From Allomyces arbusculus (lineage: Eukaryota; Blastocladiomycota; Blastocladiomycetes; Blastocladiales; Blastocladiaceae): 64,000 nt of DNA. A program made the translations under genes and the position numbers. Under the pieces are notes generated by a model. That model ran no database searches. It was not told the origin of the DNA and saw only the letters and a list, made by a program, of their open reading frames with translations. The stretch covers positions 1-64,000 of the forward strand of contig JADHYV010000071.1 in the NCBI GenBank assembly GCA_027604705.1, written 5' to 3'. How positions within the stretch are numbered: the stretch's first letter is position 1; the number at the start of each line of letters is the position of its first letter. This document shows, piece by piece, positions 44,722 to 54,175 of the stretch.

Positions 44722-47427
44722 TCACGCCCCTGTCACCATTTCCCGCACCACATTTAGCGCTGGGGCTGACGCGACCGGCCGCAACCGCCTCGCCGCCGGC
44801 GTCGCCGGGGACATGGCTACGGGTACTGTATGCTGCACGGGCGCCGGCGCAGCGGGCCGCGGCACGCCACGCGGCAGCGCACGCCGCACCCGTCCTGCAA
44901 CGCGGCGGCGATGCGCGGACGACGACGCCTGCGACGACGCGACACTGGTCCCGCGCTTCGTGCTCCGCTGGGTCGATGACGGAGCGCCGGTCGCGGGCGT
45001 CGACGATGCGTCGGACCACGCCGAGTCCGTGTCGGACTCGATTGCCAGCTCGTCTTCGGCGTCATCCACGTCTTCCCACTCGTCCCGCCCTTGGGGCGCC
45101 GTGACGACCGACGCGCCAGTCCCCGCGCGGCCACGCGCGGAAGCGGCGGTGGCAGGAGAAGCAGGGACGACGCGCGGGAACGCCAGCCGCCGGCGCCGTC
45201 CCCCGCGTCCCGCGCCACGACCAACCGATGCAAAACTCCGTGCCCCGACGCTGCGTGCGGATTTCGCGACCGACCGCACACTCTTCGCGTCCGCTGCTGC
45301 CGCGGCCGCCACCGACTTCTTCGACTCCGCCACGACTTCGGCCGTCGCGAGTTGCCCACGCAACACCTGCCCGACATTCACCGCGGCCATCATCGCGACG
45401 ACCACCGGGTCGCGGCGGTTCGCATGCGCGCGCGCCGTTGCGAGCCACGGGTGTGCGAGCGCGTCCTGTGCGGAAATGCGCGCGCCCGGTGGGACGGCGA
45501 GGACGCGCGCGAGCCAGTCCCGCGCGTACGGCGAGATGTGGGCCCATGCGGGCGGCGTCGATGGGTTGGTGACGGGCGGCGGGAACGCCGAGGTGGTGGA
45601 CGTGGCCAGCCGGCGGATCGCGCGCGTCGACGAGTAGGGCAACTGGCCTGTGAGCAGCACGTACGCGACGGTGCCGGCGCTCCACATATCGGCGGCCGGG
45701 GTGGTCGCGTTCGCGCGCGCCGCGGTCGAGACGGTTGACGTGTCCGACGCGCGCTTGGGGCTGGTGGATTTGGCCGCGTGCACGGCGACCGCGACCTCGG
45801 GCGCCCAGCACCGCGGATCGCCGTCCTCCTCTCCTTCGTCTTCCGCACTCGCCCATGCGACCTGCACCGCCCAGGGGTCCTCGCCGTCACGCACTTGCAC
45901 GACGCAGTCGGGCGCGACGCGGCCATGCACGACCCCGACCCGATGCGCGGCGGCCAAGGCCGCGACCATTTGCGCAACGATTCGAGCCACGTCCAATTCC
46001 GTGACCGTCGGCGCACTCGCAAGCGCATCCAGAACCCTCGCCCCGGCGCGTTCCACAACCACATAACATCCACCCTTCCCGCTCGCGCGCTCAAACACGT
46101 TCGGCACCGGCGCGATCTGCTGCACGGTCATGCACCCGCTCATCGCGCCCAGCTGCGCGGCCAAACTCGTCGCCGCGGACGCCGATCCCGTCGGCACCAG
46201 CGCGCACGGTAACGACGTGGCGCGGTGCGTCGCCGTCAATGTCCCCGGCACCCGATCGTAGTGCCGCGCGAGTTCCGCCGCGCCGTAGACGACGGGCGGT
46301 GCCGTGGACCGCGTCGAATTGGACGACCGCGCCGACCGCGTCGACCGCGTGTCTCCAGCGGGATCGTGCCGCCCGGGCGGCGTGTGCGGCGGCGAGAGCG
46401 CGTAGGTTGCGTAGTACGGCGACCCGGCGGCCAGGGAGGGCGGAGAGTAGTACGCGAATGCCGGTGGCGCCGGACACGCGCACGGCGACTGCGCGGCCGA
46501 CTGGGTCGATGCGGGTGGCCACGCGCACAGATGCGTCGTCGTCGTGGGAGAGTGGTGGTGGTGGTGGTGCGGGTACAGGTGGTGCAAGACGGGCGTGCCG
46601 GCCGCGGCCGCATAGAGGGCCGGCGGGGACGCAGCTGCAGCAGCGAGTAAGTGGTGCGAGAGCGCCGCGTGCAGGTCCGCGTGCGACGGGACTAGCGCCG
46701 GATTGTACGGCATCGGTGATCCGGACGCGGCAGCGGCATTGGCCCAGTCGGCCTCAGCGGCCGCAGCGGCACGCAGGTTCGGGACCGACACGCTGTGCGC
46801 GAGCGCGGGGGACGTCCATGCGCGTTGCGGCGGCGGCTGTTGCGTTGCGGTCGACGGCCAGTCGGCGATCCGCGTCGACGATGCCGTCGGGGTCGCGCCG
46901 AGCTTGGACTGCCGCGCACGCGCGGTCGCGGCCGACGGCACGAGCGAGATCTGGCTTGGTGCGGCCCCCGGACGCGGCGGGACATACGACCAGTGCGACG
47001 TGGCCGCCGACCGGACCGACAAACCGTCGGCCTCGCCGCGCAACGTGCCCGCCGTGCGTCGCCGTCTCAAAATCCCGGCCAAGGGTGAATCGCGCCGTCC
47101 GGTCGTCCCGACGGTCGCGGTCGCCGCCGACTTGGTCGACGCCGCGGGGGCCGCGCGCGCGTCGGCCAACGCCGTATCCAAATCAATCAATTCGTCCTCG
47201 TCTTCTTCGGGCACGACGTACGGTTTCGCGGACCGGACCGACGGCACGGGCGGGGTCGGCGGCGCCACGTCGGTCACGGTCGAGTTACTCGAGGCGCGCC
47301 GTAGACGCGCGTGCTTGGGTAACCCGAACGCGCCGAGCGCGCCATTCGGGCGCGGGACGGGCCATTTGGTCGGGTCGCCGTCGTCGCCGCACCCGGTGCA
47401 GAGGACGCGTGTCGATGCGCGAGGCAT
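44722..47427 (-). CDS. Kinase-fold protein lacking catalytic motifs (pseudokinase)
   Basis: Intron-less, 901 aa. The N-terminal 410 residues are Ala/Ser/Pro-rich with a poly-His stretch and an acidic block (PEEDEDELIDLD). A protein-kinase fold follows at about 415-660. The catalytic loop reads GVVHGRVAPDCVV (near residue 500) instead of HRDLKPEN, so the catalytic Asp is gone, and no DFG is found (VQVAWASAED occupies the place). The C-lobe is well kept: DMWSAGTVAYVLLTGQLPY and DALAHPWL match CAMK-type kinases. The C-terminal 240 residues are basic, then acidic, then Arg-rich. Probably a scaffold or allosteric protein; its partner is unknown. The start is the first ATG; the frame runs 105 codons further upstream without an ATG. 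Confidence 0.75.
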   Translation of the reverse strand: MPRASTRVLCTGCGDDGDPTKWPVPRPNGALGAFGLPKHARLRRASSNSTVTDVAPPTPPVPSVRSAKPYVVPEEDEDELIDLDTALADARAAPAASTKSAATATVGTTGRRDSPLAGILRRRRTAGTLRGEADGLSVRSAATSHWSYVPPRPGAAPSQISLVPSAATARARQSKLGATPTASSTRIADWPSTATQQPPPQRAWTSPALAHSVSVPNLRAAAAAEADWANAAAASGSPMPYNPALVPSHADLHAALSHHLLAAAAASPPALYAAAAGTPVLHHLYPHHHHHHSPTTTTHLCAWPPASTQSAAQSPCACPAPPAFAYYSPPSLAAGSPYYATYALSPPHTPPGRHDPAGDTRSTRSARSSNSTRSTAPPVVYGAAELARHYDRVPGTLTATHRATSLPCALVPTGSASAATSLAAQLGAMSGCMTVQQIAPVPNVFERASGKGGCYVVVERAGARVLDALASAPTVTELDVARIVAQMVAALAAAHRVGVVHGRVAPDCVVQVRDGEDPWAVQVAWASAEDEGEEDGDPRCWAPEVAVAVHAAKSTSPKRASDTSTVSTAARANATTPAADMWSAGTVAYVLLTGQLPYSSTRAIRRLATSTTSAFPPPVTNPSTPPAWAHISPYARDWLARVLAVPPGARISAQDALAHPWLATARAHANRRDPVVVAMMAAVNVGQVLRGQLATAEVVAESKKSVAAAAAADAKSVRSVAKSARSVGARSFASVGRGAGRGGRRRRLAFPRVVPASPATAASARGRAGTGASVVTAPQGRDEWEDVDDAEDELAIESDTDSAWSDASSTPATGAPSSTQRSTKRGTSVASSQASSSAHRRRVAGRVRRALPRGVPRPAAPAPVQHTVPVAMSPATPAARRLRPVASAPALNVVREMVTGA

Positions 47428-47805
47428 GGTGCCGTCCTTGGTGGGTTGTTGGCTGCTGCGGTGTGCTTGGATGCAGAAGATGCGGCAGCTGCGTGGCGGG
47501 AGCGAGGTGGGTCGAGATTGAGGTCGAGCGTCGTGAAGTGCGAGCAGGACGAGAACCAGGGCGACGGGAGAGAGGAGAGCGAGGACAAGCGCGATCGGAG
47601 GGGTCAGTCCACTAGTCGGGGAACCAGAACAAGAAGCGCGAGGTGCGCACGGCGAACGGCGAAGGGAGCGACAGACGACCGACACGCGGTCCAAAAGGTA
47701 ATTCGCCTCCGGCACACCGCTTGCCCCGCGAATCGAAAGCAAGACCGCGCGTGCACGGTAAGGCTCTCAGCCAGTGAACCGGCGCGCGTGCGGTCGGGCA
47801 CTCTC
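47428..47805. other. Intergenic
   Basis: Between two head-to-tail - strand genes; nothing recognised. Confidence 0.35.
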
Positions 47806-48897
47806 TCACGACCGACCAGACCGACTGGGACGACGACGACAGCCGAGTCGGTGCAGATCGTGATCTGCGGACAAACGGCGCGCTAGGCGTAGCCGGTCCC
47901 TGCCCGTCGTGCCGCTATGGGCAGGGCAGTTTGTACACGGTCGTCGCCGTGCAATCGCGCCGCCCGAGCCCATTGCGCAGAAGCGCCGGCTGCCACCCAC
48001 TTCCGGTCCGCCTTTCGCGCGCAAAGAACGAGAGAAACGTTGAGACGCGTACCCGATGGTCACCGACCGGACAACAGCGGTCGGTGGAGACGACGCGTCG
48101 GAGATGCGCGAGTCGGGATGGTCAGGTTGCAGTTGTGCGTCGGGCGCGTCGGGCGCGTCGTGCTGGTGATGCGACTTGGCAGCAAGCGACTTGGCGCGCG
48201 TTGTCGAGTGCGTTGATGCCACGTCCGAGCGCAGGTCGTGATCGGTCGCGTTGTCACTGTTCACGTCGTTCACAACGACTTCGTAGGCGCGCGAGGCCGT
48301 CGGTGCGGGCGAGGCCGGGACTGCGTGGAAGTGGTGCTGCAGCGACGCGCGCGGGAGCGGGAGCGGAGAGAGTGGGGTCGGGACAAGGTCGCCGGCAATG
48401 GCGATGATGGACGAGGTTGAGGAAACCGCGGAAGAGGCCGAGGTGGTGGAAGTGGCAGAACAGGTACTGGCGCGGCGCGTCGTTTTCTTCGCCTTGGGTG
48501 CGGGCATGAGCTGCCAGAGGTGCGCGGTCACGTCGAGCGGGTGGTTGTCGTCGACGACGTTGGCGCCGCCGTTGCCCTGGAGCGCGTCGTGGCGGCGCGT
48601 GGCGGCGACAGCGACAGCAACAGCAACAGCGGCGTGGCTGGCGGGCGCAGGCAGCGGTTCGGCGGCAGAGGCGCGGAGAGCGTCGTCGACAGACTCTTGG
48701 CGTCCAAGGACAAGGGCGGGGAGATGGGCGGGGACGACAGCGTGCGCGTCGACGTTGTCGTTGTCAGGCGGGTGCGCAGAGCTTGCGTCGCGGCGTTCAC
48801 GGCGGCGCTGGAACCGTTGTGGCGCGCCGTCGGTGGTGGTCGCGGTGGTCGCGTCGAGCGCGCGTATTTGGCGGCGGCGTCGGCGGCGTGGCGGCAT
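47806..48897 (-). CDS. Unknown Ser/Thr/Ala-rich protein
   Basis: An intron-less reading of 363 aa from an ATG preceding a basic run (MPPRRRRRRQIRALD). No domain recognised: Ala/Val and Ser/Thr blocks, then a His/Asp-rich stretch (HHQHDAPDAPDAQ) and an Arg-rich end. The last 90 residues look less protein-like, and an intron near 48060 is possible. The open frame in GC-rich DNA is suggestive only. Confidence 0.42.
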   Translation of the reverse strand: MPPRRRRRRQIRALDATTATTTDGAPQRFQRRRERRDASSAHPPDNDNVDAHAVVPAHLPALVLGRQESVDDALRASAAEPLPAPASHAAVAVAVAVAATRRHDALQGNGGANVVDDNHPLDVTAHLWQLMPAPKAKKTTRRASTCSATSTTSASSAVSSTSSIIAIAGDLVPTPLSPLPLPRASLQHHFHAVPASPAPTASRAYEVVVNDVNSDNATDHDLRSDVASTHSTTRAKSLAAKSHHQHDAPDAPDAQLQPDHPDSRISDASSPPTAVVRSVTIGYASQRFSRSLRAKGGPEVGGSRRFCAMGSGGAIARRRPCTNCPAHSGTTGRDRLRLARRLSADHDLHRLGCRRRPSRSGRS

Positions 48898-49990
48898 TGC
48901 GGAAGGGCAGGGGACATAAATGGGTGGGCGTGGGGGGGAATTGCATCCAAGATGACGGCCAGTGATGGTCGGCCGGCCGGTCAGTTGCGTGTGCGTGCTC
49001 GCATGCATCGGCAACAGGGAACAGGGTTGGCCACTGTCGAGCGTCACGGCCGCCCGCGGCCATCCGACAGCGTTTGGCACGCGGTCCGAGCGGTTGCCGG
49101 CCCAGACCGTTGGCAGTGGCGGCACCGCGAACACACAATGGGGCGCGACCGCGGTAAAGTCAAACCCGGGCCAGCGGCACGGCAGCGGAGATTGATGCGC
49201 GCTGATGAAGCGCACAGAGGACAAGGGCAACGCTAATGAATGAATGAACCAGCCAAGCAGGAAGCGGGAAGCGCACCCGCGTCAGAAGCGCGCTCACGGC
49301 GCCGGCCAGGGGCGGCGGCAGCATGACGTGCTCGGATAGCGGCGCGAGCATGCGATCGCGCGCGAGGCAGACTCGGGATCAGGGTCGGCAAGACTTTGCG
49401 GCACGTCGTGGTGCGTCTGGGCGTGCGCGTGCCGTGCGTTGCCGTCGGGCACCGTGCGGCTGCCGGGCCGAGCGCAACGCGGCCCGCAGGGCGGTACAGC
49501 GTGCGAGGTGGTGCAGCGTGCGAGGCGGCGCGAGACGCGGCGTGACTTGCGCGTGTGTCGGAGCGTGCGCGTCACGGATCGCCGCCGCGCTGTCCCGCAC
49601 AGCCGCGCGGGTCGCACCAAGGTTGCACGCGCGGTGCGGGTGGCCCGCGGCGGCGGCGCCGCTCCACCACCACCGCCCGCCGCGGCAGCGCGCCCTGCAC
49701 ATCCGCAGGCCCACCCGCCGCAAAGTGCAGACGCCGGAGACACCCGCGGCGTTGCGTGGCCGCTGTCTGCAGCGCGTTCGCGGCGCTGGTGCTGGTGGCC
49801 GGTCCCTGCCGCGAGCTGACCGATCCCCCACCCGAGCCGCCGATCGCTCCAGTTGGGTTGAAGAAGCGCGCCCGGCTCCACGTTTGCGCTCTCTCCCTCG
49901 GCCCCTCGCGCACGACCACGACGCACCCGCCGACGCCAAGCTGCACCCGTCGATGAGACGCACGACACCGGCCGCACCATAGCCGCGACC
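48898..49990. other. Divergent intergenic region
   Basis: 1.1 kb between the unknown - strand gene and the C2H2 gene. Long overlapping frames here are GC-bias shadows without domains. Nothing else recognised. Confidence 0.4.
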
Positions 49991-52900
49991 ATGCTCCACG
50001 CCGCCGCCAACCGTCCGCTGGCGCGCCGCGCGAGCACGACTTCCACCACCACGGCAAGCGCCGCCAACCGTCCACTGACGCCGCCGGCGCGCCGCTCGCT
50101 CTCTTCGGCACCTGCCGCGCTGCTCGCCTCTGTGCACGCGCCGCCCACTGCGCCGCCCATTGCTGTCGCGGCACGCGCGGTCGAGGCCGACGACGATGTC
50201 CAGTCCGTGGCTCCGTCAACTGCAGCCGCCAGCGCGGGGCTCGCTTGCCAATGGCTCGTTGGCGCGTGTTGCCACGACTGGCGCGACTCGACTGCCGACG
50301 TGCCTCGGCCCGACCCGCACTCGTGCGCGCGCCGGTTCAACTCGGCCGCCGCCCTGCTCAAGCACTTGGTCGAGGCGCACGCCGGGTCGCCGTCTGGACC
50401 AACAAATGTGTGCGGATTCTGCCACTGGGCCGGGTGCACCAAAGTCTTCAAGACGCAATCCAAGTTTGCGCGCAAAGACCACTTTCGCGCGCATCTCGCC
50501 GAACTGACGGCGGCCGAGGCCGCAGCGGCACGGTGCCGCGACTGCGGCGCGCATAATCCCGTTACGGTGGTGGAGAATGACGATGCCGTCTCGGACCGAC
50601 TCTCGGCTGCAGATTCGGCCGCGACATCGACGGCGTCGTACCTTGCGCCGACGGCCGCAACCACGAGCGCGCGCGATCCACCCGCAGTCCCAAAAGTGTC
50701 GGCGGCTACGGCGAAATCGCTCGCGCGTCGCGCGTCGTCGGCGTCGCTCGCCTCGGGTACCGGGGCTCCATTACGCCGGACCGGGTCGCTCGCGGCCAAC
50801 GCGGCTGCCAACCGGCGGTCGTTACACCTGCCCGAGCGGTCATTTATGCTGCCCACCCCACGGCGCGCGTCCACGCCGACCCCCTCGAAACGCGTCCCCT
50901 CGCCACCGGCATCCTCGGCCGCGGGTCCGCCGCCGTCGCTCGATTTGCCCGATTTACCCCCACCGCTCGAGCCCGAGTTGCTGTTTGCCGACACGAACGA
51001 GCGCGTCGCCGCGTGGGTCCGGCACGACGCAGCCCTTGCCGCTGCGGGCGCTGACGGTGCTGCCGTCGATCCCGACCCGATGGAATCGTCGCCACTGGAA
51101 TCGATGCGCGCGCTCGCCAAAGACGTGCGCACCGTCGAACGCAGCTTGGCCGCCGAGTACGGCCCGCCTCCACGGAAACCGCCGAAATTGACGATGGTCA
51201 CAACCGTGCTCAATATCGCGCCCGCCGAACCCGATTTGGTCGACGACAGCGCGGTAGATAAGGTCAAGGACGCGGCCAACGACGTGGCCCGCGCACTCGC
51301 GGCCTTGCGCCCGCTCGCCGCACGCCGGCGCAAACTCATGCTCGCGACCGCGTTACGTCGCCCTCGGTCGGCCGGTGCCGTGACCCCGCCATTACCGGGC
51401 GCGCGCGCCGCGGCGCTGCGGCCACGGCGGTCGATTGCGCGGCTCAACCTCACGCCACCGCCGCCGTCCGCACCGCGTGTCGATCCGTGGACTGGGCCGT
51501 CGGACGATCCGCTGTCCTGGGCCGCTGCAATCCCACTGCCCCGCTCGACGTCGTCGGCTGCCGCGTCCGACCCAGGCCGCCCGACCCGCGGCCGTCCCGC
51601 CTCGATCGCGTCGTCATCGTCGCACGACTCGACTGATTGGGCGTCGGTCGCTGCGCACGTCGCGCACCGCGTTGACGCTTCGGTGCTCGCGTTCCAGGAT
51701 GAGTTGGTGACCCGGCTCGAGTTGCTCGCGGACGCACAGACGGCCGGGCTCGCTGCCGCCGCGGCGGATATGGTCGCTGCTGTGCAGACGGCGGTCGAAG
51801 CAATGCGCGCGACCGCGCCGGCAAATACCGAGGACGCACCTGCAGCTCAACCGACATCTGCGCTCTCGCAACAACTCGGCGCGCGGTCGGCGACCCCGTT
51901 GTCCCCGATGCGCGTCGAGTCCGAAACCTCCCCACCGCCCCGGCACACTACGTCACCACCGCCGCGCGCGATGCCGCTGACCATGTCTCCGCCCGACACA
52001 CTCGCCTCCCTCCCCTCGACCTCGCGAATTTTACCCCGCGGCACGTCCCCACACCCGCCGCCGCACCGCACCTTCTCGGACCCGTCCCTCCGCACCCAGT
52101 CCCCGGTTCTCGCACGCCCACATTCCTTACGGTCCCGATCCCGCGCGCGGCCACTGTCCCTCGTCGCGGCGTCCCCCGCGGGGACTTCCATGGCCGCGGC
52201 GCTCGACTTGCCCTCAGTTCGCGCATCCGCCGTCGCATCGGTGTCCTCGGAACTCGCGCTCGCGTCGGCGCCGACGACGCCCGTAACCGCCGCGCACCCG
52301 CGCTTGCGGTCCCGCGAGTCGTCGGTAGTCGTGGACTCCACCGGCACCTCTGGCGGCGCGCCGCGGTCCGTCGTGGATCCGTGGCTTGTGTCGAGCTCCC
52401 CGCTGGGGGCACTCCAGGTGGCCGCACCGGCGCCGCCGACTGCGCCCGCCTCGCGTTCAGCCACCCCGGGCCTGTTCCTGATGGACCCGTGCGCGTCGCG
52501 CCCGGGGACCCCGCCGGCAAGTGCGCCGCCCGTCCCGCCGCTCCTTGCGCCGGTCCCGCGCCGCGCAACGGTGCCGGCACACTCGCCGCTCGTTCCCGTG
52601 GAACCACCGACGGCCCCGGTCGCGCCTGCGGCTGAAGGCGAATCCGCACCACCGGCGCATGCGCCGCACCGCGCCGGATCGCGCCGAGCGTCGGCCGCAT
52701 CCTCGTCTTCTTCTGCTGATGCCGCAGCTGCAGCAGCCTCATCCGCGGCTCCGGCGGCCACGGCGCGGTCGCCCTCGCCACCACGCGCGCCGTCGCCGCC
52801 GCGCACGGGCATGTGGGCGTCGGTGCGCCGCGTGTTCCGGCGCGACAAGCCCGCTACGGCGCCGGCGCCCGCGATGGCGGCGGTCGTGGATGCCGCGGTG

Positions 52901-53029
52901 AAAGCAGCGGCTGCAGGGAAGCCCGTGGCAGCGGTGGCGAGGAGGAACGAGGAGGACGACGATGCGGTGGTGCCCATCGTGACGGGGGTGAGTCCCCGGG
53001 AGCCGCGGGAGGCGTTGCGGGAGCGGTAA
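49991..53029 (+). CDS. C2H2 zinc-finger protein with long disordered region
   Basis: Intron-less, 1012 aa, ATG in good context. Two adjacent fingers lie at about 85-175: an irregular first one (CC-HDW then CARRFNSAAALLKHLVEAH) and a clear second, CHWAGCTKVFKTQSKFARKD followed by HFRAH, with C-x4-C spacing like GLI/ZIC-type fingers. A CRDCGAHN motif follows. The remaining 800 residues are Ser/Pro/Ala-rich with a few helical patches (VAAHVAHRVDASVLAFQDEL). Probably a transcription factor or RNA/DNA-binding regulator in the nucleus. No further domain seen. Confidence 0.68.
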   Translation: MLHAAANRPLARRASTTSTTTASAANRPLTPPARRSLSSAPAALLASVHAPPTAPPIAVAARAVEADDDVQSVAPSTAAASAGLACQWLVGACCHDWRDSTADVPRPDPHSCARRFNSAAALLKHLVEAHAGSPSGPTNVCGFCHWAGCTKVFKTQSKFARKDHFRAHLAELTAAEAAAARCRDCGAHNPVTVVENDDAVSDRLSAADSAATSTASYLAPTAATTSARDPPAVPKVSAATAKSLARRASSASLASGTGAPLRRTGSLAANAAANRRSLHLPERSFMLPTPRRASTPTPSKRVPSPPASSAAGPPPSLDLPDLPPPLEPELLFADTNERVAAWVRHDAALAAAGADGAAVDPDPMESSPLESMRALAKDVRTVERSLAAEYGPPPRKPPKLTMVTTVLNIAPAEPDLVDDSAVDKVKDAANDVARALAALRPLAARRRKLMLATALRRPRSAGAVTPPLPGARAAALRPRRSIARLNLTPPPPSAPRVDPWTGPSDDPLSWAAAIPLPRSTSSAAASDPGRPTRGRPASIASSSSHDSTDWASVAAHVAHRVDASVLAFQDELVTRLELLADAQTAGLAAAAADMVAAVQTAVEAMRATAPANTEDAPAAQPTSALSQQLGARSATPLSPMRVESETSPPPRHTTSPPPRAMPLTMSPPDTLASLPSTSRILPRGTSPHPPPHRTFSDPSLRTQSPVLARPHSLRSRSRARPLSLVAASPAGTSMAAALDLPSVRASAVASVSSELALASAPTTPVTAAHPRLRSRESSVVVDSTGTSGGAPRSVVDPWLVSSSPLGALQVAAPAPPTAPASRSATPGLFLMDPCASRPGTPPASAPPVPPLLAPVPRRATVPAHSPLVPVEPPTAPVAPAAEGESAPPAHAPHRAGSRRASAASSSSSADAAAAAASSAAPAATARSPSPPRAPSPPRTGMWASVRRVFRRDKPATAPAPAMAAVVDAAVKAAAAGKPVAAVARRNEEDDDAVVPIVTGVSPREPREALRER

Positions 53030-53385
53030 GCAGATGAAGAGGATAGGTAGTGGGCGATGTGGAGTCGTTGGTGTGCCGTGTATTTATATGTTGTTGTTTG
53101 TCGAGTGACGCTCGCTGGTCAAGTTCCGCGCACGCGCGTGCGCGCTTGTTGTCGATTTGGTTGGGTATCGTTTTCTGTTGTCTTGTTGTCTTGCCTTGCC
53201 CTTCCCCGCCCTGTTCGTGTCTTTCTCCTTCTACCCCCGGTTTTGATTGACCCATTGTACGTGCGGCCGCTGCTCCTGGCCTTACCTTGCCGTGCATTTT
53301 TGCTTACCCTTCATGATATATACACGACCAATGCGTCTTGCTGTCATTCGTCCCCGGATGCCGTCCTAAAGTCCATTCTCCACCC

Positions 53386-53412
53386 GTCGTCGTCGTCGTC
53401 GTCGTCGTCGTC
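53386..53412 (+). repeat. (GTC)9 microsatellite
   Basis: Perfect trinucleotide run in the region between the C2H2 gene and the receptor. Confidence 0.9.
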
Positions 53413-53827
53413 CTACATCCGCAACCTCGTCCCATGAGTCAAGATCTTTCCTCTTCCTCCAAACAAGTCTCCTTCTTCTCCACCCCCATACCACTCCCGC
53501 GCACGTCCCGAACTCACCGGACTCACGGCGCGCGCGGTCGCACGGACCACCGGCTCCGTCACCATCTCCATCCCCATTCCCTTCCCACTCGACTCCCCGA
53601 CCTCGCCCGGGGCGGCCGAATGACTCGCCGACCGCGCGCGCGCGCCAGTGGCGCCATCACCGCGCTCCCCGCCGCCGCCGCCGACACGGGCATCGCCCTT
53701 ACCCCCCGCCCCACACTCGATCCCGGACGACCCGCCACACCGCCGCCGACGGAGCGCGCCCCTGCCGCCGCGAGTGCTCCGGCCACCGCGTCCGTGTCCG
53801 GCTGCGTCGGGAGTTTGCACGGCCCAC

Positions 53828-53867
<40 letters not shown>

Positions 53868-54073
53868 TCGTCGTCACGACCACGCACGCCGAGCGGCAAA
53901 TCGCCGGGCCGCGGGTCGAAAACGTTGTGCGCGCCGTCGCGAATGCGGTGCCCCGTGACGCCCGGTCCGGCGCTCAGGGTCGCCGAGACGAGCGCGAGGG
54001 AGGCCGTCCCCCGGTGCAGGCGGAACGACAATGTGCACCGCGGGCGGCGTGCCAAGTCTTCGTCCACCCCCTG

Positions 54074-54148
54074 CCACCACCACCACCACCACCACCACCA
54101 CCACCACCACCACCACCACCACCACCACCACCACCACCACCACCACCC
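54074..54148 (+). repeat. (CAC)25 microsatellite
   Basis: An uninterrupted 75-base CAC run just past the 3' end of the receptor on the - strand; expected to vary between strains. Confidence 0.95.
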
Positions 54149-54175
54149 GAACCCGCCGACCTGTTTTCACTGGCG

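Larger units (their letters stand above)
53030..54175. other. Intergenic with simple repeats
   Basis: Besides the two microsatellites, contains a (GCC)n tract near 53827-53865. Frames here are Ala/Pro/Gly low-complexity and no gene is supported. The receptor's cytoplasmic tail might extend into this stretch. Confidence 0.4.

Noticed and set aside
49294-51453. 719-codon - strand frame over the C2H2 gene
   Set aside because: Shadow of the + strand gene, which carries recognisable zinc fingers.
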